This document shows positions 1 through 10,600 of a stretch of DNA of 64,000 nt, piece by piece. The stretch is from positions 75,643,590 through 75,707,589 of the forward strand of contig JAVGWX010000004.1 in assembly GCA_036924085.1 (NCBI GenBank). Reading direction: 5' to 3'. How positions within the stretch are numbered: position 1 is the stretch's first letter; each line of letters opens with the position of its first letter. The DNA comes from Ariolimax columbianus (lineage: Eukaryota; Mollusca; Gastropoda; Stylommatophora; Arionidae). The position numbers and the translations under genes are program-made. Below the pieces are notes generated by a model. It had not been told where the DNA came from and searched no databases. It saw only the letters and a list, made by a program, of their open reading frames with translations.

Positions 1-815
1 CGATTTGCAGATGATGTAGATGGTCTGGCAAGCACGGAAACAAAACTCCAGGAGCTGATTGGTAGATTGGACAGAGTGGCGAGGAGCTATGGCACGGAGA
101 TAAATGCAGAGGAAACAAATAACACTATGACACTGATGACTAATAATACATAAGGGTTTACATCTGTGATAAAAGCAAATGGTCAGGAACTCGAAGTTGT
201 ACACCGGTTAAAGTATCTGGGATCACTGATCAGTGACAAGGGCTTCACAGCCTGAGATAATTGCCAGAATAGCACAGGCAATAGCTGCGCTTTCGCGTTT
301 GAAACCCATATGGCAGGATAAGCGGCTCGCCCTCAGCATAAACGTTAGACTAATGCGCTTATTGATGCTCTCAATATTTGTGTATGCCTGTGAGGCTTGG
401 ATCATTACTACGGATATCCAGTGCAGAATACATGCAATGGAAATGAGGCGCTTTAGAAGACTTAAATATTACATATAAGGATTGTGTCATGAACGTAGAA
501 ATACGATGAAGAGTGGAAAACGCAATTGGGCCTTTTTAGGATCTGGTCACAGCAATCAAAAGGCAAAAGATGTCTTGGTATGGGCACGTCACAAGGTCCA
601 ATGAAATTACAAATTCAATACTGCATGGTTCTATACCAGGAAAGAAAAGACAGGGATGTCCAAGGAAGAGATGGGCAGACAACATCACTGAATGGTCAAA
701 CCTTCGTCCCAGTGAGGCACGACTCGCAGCAGCAGACAGAGAGAGATGGCATGGGATTGTGGGAGTGCTTTCAAGTGTGCCCCAATGACCTGATGGGTTA
801 CGGGATGAACTGAAC
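1..815 (+). mobile_element. LINE fragment: reverse transcriptase from the catalytic motif to the C-terminus
   Basis: The window opens inside the RT domain at RFADDVDGLA (the YxDD-type motif). It continues through LKYLGSLISD and a decayed middle to the end segment WYGHVTRSNE and RWADNITEWSNL. Several stops and frame changes make it a pseudogene. The C-terminal WYGHV..RW.DNI..W pattern is common in RTE/CR1-like LINEs. Confidence 0.7.
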
Positions 816-1124
816 TGAAAATATGAATGAAAGAATTAAAATCTATGCAGTACAAAGGCTTTGAACAGTTGAGCCCTTGGTAAGAACACTGGTGTAAAAA
901 CCGTTTATTGACCAGCTCTTCAAAATATGGAAACAAAAACCAAAAATGCCCCATAGAATCAACTTCATTACACCAGGGTGCCCCCACATATGCTCAGTCC
1001 CTTTCATTCCTGAAAGTGTTGATGCAGCATCCCCAAAATGTTCCCTTGACTTCATCAGTTCCCACCTCCAAAGAATGTCTCAGAGACACCACCATGTGCA
1101 ATTTTGAAGCACCCAAGAAAATAT

Positions 1125-1340
1125 TAGAACCTAAAACTTGCAGACTGCTGTACTTATACAGACCAAAGAGAGGCAGTCTGGCCCGTACTTATACAGACCA
1201 AAGAGAGGCAGTCTGGCCCGAGGTAGCGACCATGCTAGAAAAGCTGTGGGGGACCGGCAAAGCCCTGAAACTTACAATCTCCTTCGTGAACCTCACCGAG
1301 CTAGAAGCAAAGCATCAGGTTCCCATTTACAGCTAAGTTG
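1125..1340 (+). mobile_element. LINE 3' fragment (RNase-H tail region)
   Basis: The translation [22 protein letters not shown] matches the 3' end of the LINE at 14590-15127. A 35-bp unit is tandemly duplicated at 1150-1219. Confidence 0.65.
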
Positions 1341-1721
1341 ACTAGGAAAACAGTCACACAGCAACAAAAAACCCATGATATGCTGTCTGTCAAACATTGG
1401 GGTTCAACTCCCAATACCGACAGCTCCAGTCAACCCAGCTGTAAATGGAAGGAAATGACAGCAAGGAAGAGAACTGGCTACTCCACCTCACTAGCTGAGG
1501 CCTAGTAAACTGAAGTCTCTGGTACTTCATTCCTGACCAGCGGTTAAGTCTGCTAAAGGACTTTCTGTACCATTACCTTTTTACGTCGGATTGTAAATCA
1601 AGCTACCAACCATAGATCACACACTCCCTGTTTCTCAAAAATATACAGTAGTAATACTCAAACATTATGAAAACTATTCCTATTGTATATTTGTCATTTT
1701 ATTATACGATATATAAAGGAG

Positions 1722-1985
1722 GCTTAGTGGTCTTGAGGTAAGGGTGCCAAAGGTCGTGAGTTTAAGGTGGAGACTGGGATTTTTTTCACGTGAATATCCT
1801 TGTAAAAATTCCTCTGATCTCTGAGTAGTGAAATCGGACTCTCGTATTCAGTGTCAAGCACGTTAAAAATCTCTTGGGAGTTAGAAATCAAAAAGAGTAG
1901 GCTTGACGTCCACTGCCCAGACAAAATTTAAGTTAAAAATCTACCCAAATTATTTGTATCTTTACCCAGGCCTTGTCAGCCGCAG
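1722..1985 (+). mobile_element. tRNA-headed SINE, family B copy
   Basis: The head GGCTTAGTGGTCTTGAGG resembles a tRNA A box. It is followed by a T-rich stretch and a body with TCTGAGTAGTGAAATCGGAC and AAAAAGAGTAGGCTT, found again at 37015, 24000 and 41285. The B box is weak (GAGTTTAAGG). Confidence 0.6.
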
Positions 1986-2486
1986 AAAATTTAAAATACC
2001 TACTTTGAATAGCTGATAGTCTTTAGCTACCTGGCAACAGACATTAACATGCCTGTTTGAATACCAGGATTCCAAGTGTGTTGCAGGGTTTCGCTACGAG
2101 CTCGGCAATACACTGCGCCAGATGTGATCAACTCAGCATTGCACTTTGCTGAGGGTGCCTAACTTTGCACTCTGAGAAATGTGTCCCTTGTTCTGTTGCA
2201 AAAACTGAAGCACAGCAGAACTGATGGTTACGGGAATCCTCTCAAAGCTCAAAATGTTGGTGGAGATGGTAGTCCCACCATGGGCTCCTCAGAATTGTTT
2301 TAGCTCAACACTTGACATTGCACACCGTTGAATGTATTCCGTTCCCCTCTGTGGTCAGGAAGGAGCCAGACACATTTCTGGTTTATGCCTGGGGGTGGGA
2401 AGAACTGCCATTGGACCCCCAGCACTATTAACTAGAATCTCCAAAAGTTAATCACACAGGGAATCTGATTAATAATAATAAGAAGA

Positions 2487-2487
<1 letters not shown>

Positions 2488-2520
<33 letters not shown>

Positions 2521-2640
2521 ACAATATTGCAATATCTTTCAACAGGTATCAACATCTTTATACTCAAAATCAAAGGAATATCTGATTATATATATATTTA
2601 TTGATAAACAATTTCTTATATATATATATAACCTTTCTAT
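2488..2640. repeat. TA-rich microsatellites
   Basis: There are runs of TA at 2488-2515 and shorter TA tracts at 2588-2600 and 2617-2630. There is no coding signal. Confidence 0.8.
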
Positions 2641-2789
2641 GCATAGTCTGTTTATAAGAGGTCTTTCTTCACCTGGTAGAGAAAGAAGTAATTAATTTAA
2701 CTTTAATGAACAAAAATACATAATTTAACTAAACATATTTATACTGGTTTAGAAGACTACAGAATCTGTATACAACCAGTTTTTTAAGG

Positions 2790-2900
2790 GTGGTTTAATC
2801 GATGTGCGAGTCCATCTTAAAAGACTCAAACACTAGAGGTAAGTAGACCCGCAGTCTGTTAGGCGCCATCTATAGCTTCTCTTAACAAACCACATGAGGA
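2790..2900 (+). mobile_element. Dispersed repeat family E, partial
   Basis: It shares CGATGTGCGAGTCCATCTTA, CAAACACTAGAG and GGCGCCATCTAT with the longer copies at 32043-32426 and 35748-36100. Confidence 0.6.
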
Positions 2901-3078
2901 AAGGTACAAATAACTTGGGTAGATTTTTAACTGTTCCAAGTGAAGTTGTTCTTTTTCAGCTGCCTGTATCATATCTGAGGTATTGTTTTTAAAGCTCTCT
3001 TTAAACAGTGGATATTCCCCATGTGAGTAACAAAACTCTTACTTTAGATGAAATAATATATTCACTGCACACTACTAT

Positions 3079-3110
3079 GTACGAGGTCTGTTCAAAAAGT
3101 TTTAAAACTT
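3079..3110 (+). repeat. Mariner-type terminal sequence
   Basis: TACGAGGTCTGTTCAAAAAG is a typical end of mariner/SETMAR-like elements. No clear second end or transposase was found nearby. Confidence 0.4.
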
Positions 3111-3750
3111 TTGAAATTACATACCCTGTGTGAATGGTGGGGTACTCTGTGTGGATAGTGGGGTACTTTACATGGATCCCGTACTCTATTATGCATGTCA
3201 TAAAATTGAGGCTAAGTAAGGTTGTGCATGGGACTACCAGCCTTATTTTGTAAGCAAAGTAATACAGAAGATAACACCTCAACAAAAACATATCAATGTT
3301 TTGATACAGGCTTTCTGTATGGAGAACAACTGCAATGGTTGTCCTGTTGTTTGTCCATCACGCGTGATGAGGACCTTTCCTTTTTCATTTTAGCCAGTCC
3401 TTCCAGTCGAGTATACTGCACTTCCGGGTTGTGGATGTGCGGATATAACTAACAAGTCTGATTTGGGATCTGCATATTCGCAGGTAGTGAGGGAATGGAA
3501 AATTTCAGTTTTTCACCATTGATCTTGATGATTGGCTCAGTATACGTTTTTCCCAGGAGCTGGTTAGTACATTATTTCAGTTTCAGCTCCTAATGCATTG
3601 GACATGTTGATGATGGATGGTGAGATACCCATGAGTTGAAGAGTCTTCAAGAGCCTTCTTTCAGACCCTGATTGCTACTCCACATTCTGTATGCTTTAAG
3701 CTTTAGTGAATGCCAATATATAAAAATCATATAAGTTTTATACGATAATT
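3110..3750. other. Unassigned intergenic sequence downstream of the gene
   Basis: There are short open frames but no recognisable protein or RNA. A 20-bp direct repeat (GGTACTCTGTGTGG-like) lies at 3137-3170. Confidence 0.4.
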
Positions 3751-3756
3751 CACAAT

Positions 3757-4230
3757 AATAATAATGTTCACTCAGGTGTCTGAGGCCCGTTGTGTCGGTT
3801 GGCCACATCCATGACACACAGCTGTGAGATGGTTCTAGGCCTCGTCCAAGGTGGAGGAGGAGGTTGCTACTTGCTAGAGCCATACTGTTCAGGGACGGTC
3901 TCTTCTGCGCCTCCAGACGGTCATGGGAAGATTGTTCGCGCTAAGGAACGACTTGTGTAGTATCTTGTAGGCAGGGGTTTCCTGGTCCAGCCGTGCAACA
4001 TGACCGAACAAAGAACCTCGGCGCCGGTCAAGTGTTTCTAAGATTGGGTGGAGGCCTATTTTAGCAGGAAACCTCTATGTTGCAGATTTAGTCATGTCGT
4101 CGCATGCCTAGGATATGCAGCTGGTTGCACATGTGAAAGGCTTCTAGTCTCAACATGTCATGTTTCAGCAATGCTGTGTTCATATGGCTGATGGCAAAAC
4201 TGAATGACTTCACATAAAAACAGGAGTGAA
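3757..4230 (-). mobile_element. LINE RT C-terminal fragment
   Basis: It has the same family as 6640-7240. The minus strand carries the FGHV..LDQETPA region followed by the ATAATAATAAT tail on the plus-left side. Multiple stops are present. Confidence 0.6.
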
Positions 4231-4259
4231 ATAAGGCGTGGTTATGTCATTATTATTGC

Positions 4260-4740
4260 AGACACTAAACAGCATATGGAGGTTCAGAGAAATCAAGATT
4301 CACACCAAAGTTAGAATTCAACGCCATTGTCAAATCGGTTCTGTGTGGAGTGGAGACATGGAGAACGACCAAGATCATACAACAGTTCATTAACAGATGC
4401 CTGGAAAGGATAATGGGCATAAAGTGGTAGGATATGGTGAGGAATGAAGACCTACGGGAAAGGAGCCAACAACATCCACTGAAACAAGAAATTAAGCGAA
4501 GAAAATTGGTCTGGATAGGACATATGCCATGGAAAGCACCGTCCAACATAGCCAGACAGGCTCATATATGGAGTTCTCAAAAGAAGTGAGAGAGAGGTAG
4601 ACCCAAAATACAGAGAGAAGAGAATGTGAGAAGGAACTACGATTAAATTATTACACCTGGAAAGTGACAGGATCATGCATTCTGGCGGGATGTACTGGCC
4701 TATGTACCAAGAGGAGCGGAAAACTTTGATTAATTGATCG
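4260..4740 (+). mobile_element. LINE RT C-terminal fragment
   Basis: The plus-strand translation in mixed frames gives CVEWRHGERPR, SLTDAWKG, KKLSEENWSG and [13 protein letters not shown], the end of an RTE-like RT protein (W.GH..R, TWRR..E..). It is related to 51820-52600 on the other strand. Confidence 0.65.
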
Positions 4741-4741
4741 A

Positions 4742-5640
4742 TTGATTAATGTGACCTTTATTATTTGGCATAGCTATAGATTCGGTTGTGAAAGACTATG
4801 CCTCCAACAAACATTAGTCATAAAATGGACAGAGGATAAAACTCAAGAGGATCTTGTTTTCACAGATGATTTGGTTCTACTAAATCAAATTTTTGAGGAA
4901 GTGAAGAAAAGGATGGATATATTACGCCACCTATCAGTAAAGAAAGGACTCCAGGTAAATGTCTCAAAGACAGAAGTCAAGAATTTTACAAACAAAGCTG
5001 ATATAAAGCTGCATGGAGAACTTTTACAGAAGGTTGAAAGTTTTACCTATTTGGGAAGTAAAATGTCACAAGATGGAGACACAACAAAATTAATTTCCAC
5101 TTGAATTGATTTGGCCTCATTTGCCTCTAACCAACTAACACACATTTGGAAAAACTCAATGAGCAGGCTGTCTAACTCATCCGTCAAATCATATATTATA
5201 TTACTAATATATGGATGCAAAAGCTGGAAAACGATACAGACACTAGAAAATAAACTGAATGCCCTTTGAAAGTAAATGTCTCAGTAAATTTTTGAACATT
5301 GGCTGAAAGGACCAATAAGCTAATAAGAGAACACACCAACCAACAATACGTTTCTACCATCATAAGGAAAAAACGGTGGACACACATCGGGCATGTGTTT
5401 AGAATGAACAGCAACAGACTCTCATTACAGGCAGTTATGTGGGCTCCACATGGCAGCAGAAAGAGAGAAAGGTCAAAATAGACTCTTCGCAAAACGATCA
5501 TCAGAGAGGGTTCAACTATGGGTCTAAACAACATACAAGAACTTAGACAAGCAGTGCAACACCTTTATCCTTGAGAGTACTTGTTTCTGCCTTATGGGCA
5601 GTGTTTAGTATTAACAAAATGTAGATAGATAGATTCATAG
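4742..5640 (+). mobile_element. LINE RT fragment
   Basis: One open stretch encodes EDLVFTDDLVLLNQIFEEV, then GLQVNVSKTEV and FTYLGSKMSQDGD, which are the RT catalytic FxDD and downstream YLG motifs. Decayed sequence to about 5640 ends in a GATAGATAGATT tail. Confidence 0.75.
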
Positions 5641-5859
5641 AATGCCAAAGTGTACAAGTGTTTATCTCATAAGTTGGAGTCTTCTAGAGCTTTCTTTCAA
5701 ACCCAGATGGTTACTCCACATTGTGCATGCTTTTGGCCTTAGTGAACCAAGGTGTACAAAGCCCATGAGTTGGCGAGTCTTCTAGAGCAGCCTTCTGCCA
5801 GACCCATACAGCAACTCCACACCTTCTGTACCTCCTGAGGCAAAGACTGAGAGAGAGAA

Positions 5860-6250
5860 CTTTGAGATTACAGCAATGCAGAGTGCTTGGCTTTGCTTGG
5901 CTTGGCTTCGTGCGTTCATTCTCAATTTCCCGCTACCAAACCCTGAAAAGGGCTTAAGTAGCAGAATGTAGAGTATAGAATACGTAGTTTATAGCTTGAC
6001 TGTGATATTTGCATGTTTCGGGCCAACATATCCGACTTCAGCAAGCATTATTTGAGTCCCAGCTTAGTATTCCCTCTTCGATCCCTTCTCCTTAGCCAGT
6101 CTGCTCTGTTGCAGCCTGTTATCCAGAATCACTGTGTGGCGGTGTAGAAGGGTCTTGGCAGTTCTGATTCGCTGGCCCTGACACTAGCGGTCAGCTATGG
6201 GTCATTGACCACTGCATCTTGATCCCTGCAGAGTACTGATACAGATACTA
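5860..6250 (-). mobile_element. SINE family C, partial
   Basis: Read in plus orientation it holds GCTTGGC..CTCAATTTCCCGCTACCAA, CCAACATATCCGACTTCAGC and CAGCCTGTT, the same order as in 51647-51806 and 23515-23770. Confidence 0.6.
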
Positions 6251-6349
6251 CAGGAATGCATATGTGGTATGGGACAGACTTTTTGAAAGGGAACAAACTG
6301 CAATGGTGGTGATGTGCTTCTGCTCTGTTCTATTAAGATTCTATGTCAC

Positions 6350-6640
6350 AGCACTATGGGCAGACTCATAAATAGCAAAGAATGTAGATATTGATGGTTC
6401 CTGTAGCTCATTGGTTGTACACACTCCTGCCGTGTATGATTTTAGAACTTTGCAATCTGTGCATTACCAGTTCATCAGTGTCTTCATCCAAGAGGCGATC
6501 ATCGATCAACTTCAAAATTTCACATCTATCCATTGCCAATATTCCCACTTCGGTTGCCCTTGAGACTAGAATGTCAGTTCCTTCATTCCTGCAAACCCCA
6601 GCATGACCAGGACAGTAGATCCACACAAGAAGCTTAATAA
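6350..6640 (-). mobile_element. LINE RNase-H fragment
   Basis: The minus-strand translation has [20 protein letters not shown], the RNase H end motif (W.PGHAG..GNE.AD), and a tail region like that of 8481-10579. Confidence 0.7.
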
Positions 6641-7240
6641 TAATAATGTCCGCATGGACATCTGAGGCCCATTGCGTCGATCAGACACATCCATGACCAA
6701 CTGCTGCGGTATGGCTCCAGACCTCATCCAGAGCGGAAATGGAGGTTGCTATCTGCTGGAGCAATACTGTGCAGAGATGGCATCTTCTGCTCCTCCAGCC
6801 AGTCGGGTGAAAACTTTTGATGCTGAGGGACGACTTGTGTAGCATCTTGCTGGAGCAATACTGTGCAGAGATGGCATCTTCTGCTCCTCCAGCCAGTCGG
6901 GTGAAGACTTTTGATGCTGAGGGACGACTTGTGTAGCATCTTGCGAGCAGGGGTTTCCTGGTCGAGCCGTATAACATGACCGAACAAAGATACTCAGTGG
7001 CGGTCGAGTGTCTTTGAGAATGGGTGGAGACCTGTTTTAGCAGAGACCTCTAACCTCTACGTTGCGGATGTAGTCATCCCATCAGATGCCCAGGATACGC
7101 TGGTGGTTGCTCATCTGGAAGCCCTCCAGCCTCTACATGTCATTTTTCATCAATGTCCAGGTTTCAAAGCCGTAAAGGAGGACTGGTAGATGTGGATTTT
7201 TGTTTCAAGAGCGATCTTGCCGTTACTCCACACACATCGG
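6640..7240 (-). mobile_element. LINE RT C-terminal fragment with an internal 94-bp duplication
   Basis: The minus strand encodes LFGHVIRLDQETPARKMLHK and then WRSRRCHLCTVLLQQ. A 94-bp unit is duplicated in tandem at 6757-6944. Confidence 0.65.
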
Positions 7241-7547
7241 CGGTCTTGCATAGCAGAATGCAGCTAATCCAATCCACCTTGATATATCAGGACTTCTGCA
7301 TCCATGAGATATCATGCTGCAAAGATAGATGAATTCATTGATGCCCTCCGCAGTGTGACCTTGAATTTAATACCCTAGGGTGCTGTGTTGGAAATGAGGT
7401 TTTGAACTTGACCAAGGATATAGACAGGTCTAAGGAGGGCATTCCGCTGTATATGATTTCCAGAGAAGCTTCACCAGGATCAAAAATGAAATGTAAAGAA
7501 CTAGTAATAATATACATTAACCTTTCAAGATGGAGTCTCAGCTTGAG

Positions 7548-7631
7548 TCAAGGGTCTTGAGCAAAGCCTAATGGCTTCAGTTTTTCTCTTATTACTTCAT
7601 ACACAGTTGGGTCCTCGATGGTCACTGGAAT
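7548..7631 (-). CDS. ACSS3: ACSS3-like exon n (last coding exon, with stop)
   Basis: This exon has 84 bases, with acceptor GTTTTTCAG. It encodes [14 protein letters not shown] and ends LGFAQDP followed by TGA. TIEDP plus a short helix is the usual ACSS3 C-terminus. No clear AATAAA was found just downstream on the minus strand, so the 3' UTR end is unknown. Confidence 0.9.
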   Translation of the reverse strand: MPVTIEDPTVYEVIREKLKPLGFAQDP

Positions 7632-10600
7632 CTGAAAAACAAAATATTCTTATATTTTATGTTGTTACTGTTGATAATGCCCCTCGTACTTGAGGTACTC
7701 TTGGCGACTTTCTTTAGTGGCGGGATACAGTGGCTCTACTTACATCTCGAGGCATACTTGAGAAGGTGGTATAGATTACTTCTGGACATAGCAAAATGCA
7801 AGGCTCCTCTGTAAGCTCACCACTATGGGGATCACAGTGCCGATCCCCAACTCGTTATCCATGAAACAGCCTGTTTCCAGGGAGAACTGATTGGAAGTAA
7901 GGTTTGGTCTTGATCAGCATGTTTGACATGACCCTGGCTACTATAGTCTCATCAGTATGTTTCGTCCAGACCCTAACTAACATAGTCTGATTAGTATGTT
8001 CCACCTGACTCTTACATAGCCTGCTCAGAATGTTTTACCTGACCCTGACTAAAATAGTCTGATGTGTTTGTTTCATCTGACCCTGACTAACATAGCCTGA
8101 TGAGTATGTTTCACCTGAGCCTGACTAACATAGTTGATCAGTATGTTTCACCTGACTCTAACTAACATAGTCTGATCAGTATATTTCACCTGACCCTAAC
8201 TAACATAGTCTGATCAGTATGTTTCACCTGACCCTGACTAACATAGTTGATCAGTATGTTTCACCTGACTCTAACTAACATAGTCTGATCAGTATGTTTC
8301 ACCTGACCCTAACTAACATAGTCTGATCAGTATGTTTCACCTGACCCTGACTAACATAGTTGATCAGTATGTTTCAACTGACTCTAACTAACATAGTCTG
8401 ATCAGTATGTTTCACCTGACCCTAACTAACATAGCCTGATTAGTATGTTTCACCTGACCCTAACTAACATAGTCTGATCATGATTCCTGTTTGATTTGCC
8501 AAGCATCAAGATGCGACATCAAGTTGTGCAGGTAAAGGCATACGCCAACAACGAACACCGCCCTTTGCACCAAGACTTGAATAAACTCAAAGGCAGACAC
8601 ATTAAGCGAGGAAGGTCATGGATAGCAGAGGCAGAAGACTCTCTGATGAGGGCCTGTGCATTGGAAGGAGTGGGAAAAGGTAGTGAATGGGTAGAAGTGG
8701 GCAACGAGAGTCCCCTGACAAGGGTGGTGATACTTCTTCTTCTTCATTGTACGCTGTTTACAGCGTTATACGTTGCACTGTTTTATTTTGTTAAGCCTGT
8801 GGCTCAGTGCATCCGATTTCAACAGCAGTTTCTGTAGGGATGCCCTCCTTAGCCCTTGGCTGTCCCCAGCCTATCTGCAAGGCAGCAGATGTTTTTGGTC
8901 AGAGTTGTCTCTCTTAGGGAAGTTGTCTTGCAGGACTATCGAGTCTTCCCCACTCGTGTCTATAGGGTTTGTCAATGATATGATATGATGGACTATGTAC
9001 TAGTTTGTACTATCCCGGAAGAGAGGCAGTCAAGTGTGTCTGTGTCCCAGGATCGTCACGTCCTGCCAGAAACGTAGCATATGCATGTGAGTGAGGTATC
9101 TCTTTGCTCCCTTTATTTTCTCGGCTCATCTGCAGTGATGCCACCTGGGAGGTTGTCACAATAGGGCAGAGGTGCAGTGTCCGCTCGACTGCATCTCTTC
9201 TGCGTCCATTGGCTAGTGGTTTCACGTCTCATCACCGTATAGGGGTGAATATCGAGCAGCTTCCCGCCCGCTTTGATCGGCGGACGGCAGAGACCTCTTT
9301 CTGCGGCTCAACCGGGTTGGTCTGAGACGCGAGCCCCAGGTCCCAACCATATCGTAGCCTCCCATCGCAGTGGTGCGGAGATTTAGGGCGGGATTCCGGT
9401 TTAGAGGCGTTCGGCCGTAATCCCTCACATGGTAGCCTCACGCCATTGGTTTATGAACCTAGTACGTGGACAAATGTCTGCGACTCCTCTTGAATTGAGC
9501 AGGATTACCGTAGCAACGCCCTGTCATTAGTAGGGTAAAACTGACCTGTCTTCCGAGGGTCTAATACCAGCACCCATTCACTATTAGAACCAACGAATCA
9601 ATAGAGGGCTTTTTAGTGAGTCAATGACCAAGTGTCTGAAACCTGTGATTTCTCTAGGGTTGAGCAGGATTACCGTAGCAACGCTCTTTCATTTAGAGGG
9701 TAAAACTGACCTGTCTTCCGTGGGTCTAATTCCAGCACACGTTACCTATTAGACCCAACGAAAATGCTCTCAGTCTGTCAGTCATTTTACAGTGTTGGCG
9801 TGGGGTGGTGATACAACTGAGCAGAGAGTGTCACGAGTGGGGCGGCACTAGGACAGAAGCCTCAATACAGGAACTGATCCAGCAACACTCAGGACTACAA
9901 GACCCAATCCTGTACACAGATGGCTCCACCAGCAGAGATGCAAACAAGTGCGGTTTGGATTTCGTCGGCTACCAAAATGACAAGGAGGTGGTACAAAAAT
10001 CAGCTGCCTACTCCACTACAACATTGAGTATGAGGATGGAGATTGAGGTGGTAACAAAGGCCCTGACTTGGTTGGTGACGCAATTGGTGATTCACACAGT
10101 GATCCTGTTAGACTCGCAATGGCATGCTCCGTAAGATAGAAACATGCAGGCTAAGAAGGGAGTGGGCCTCTCTTCTGAACAACTCTGGTAAACAAGGTGT
10201 CACATGGATCTACTGCCCAGGACATGCAGGCATCTGGGCCAACGAAAGAGCTGATGAAGTAGCTGGACATGCTGTGGTGTATGACGCAGTGATGACGAGA
10301 GACAGGGTTGAGTTGATAAGGACAGTCATGGACAGTCTACAGAATGATGAAGAGACAGAGGGTTGTAAAAATGCATATGTGCAGAGGATGATAGATTTGG
10401 AAGTGACTAGGGGAGAGGGGAGAAAGTGTGTTCTATCTGGAAAGATCCGAAGAACACGAAATCAACACCTGACTGGAACTCTGAGTATATATACGCTTGG
10501 CTGGCTGTTTGAACTGAGAATGGAGCACTTATGTGAATATCCTCTGTGTGATGATGTTGGTTCCTAGAATCAAGAATCAAGTCTGATCAGTACATTTCAC

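Noticed and set aside
9100..9768. A functional 28S rRNA gene or part of an rDNA unit
   Set aside because: Only the 3' region is present. It is partly duplicated, carries changes in the conserved core, and sits between TSDs within a LINE.
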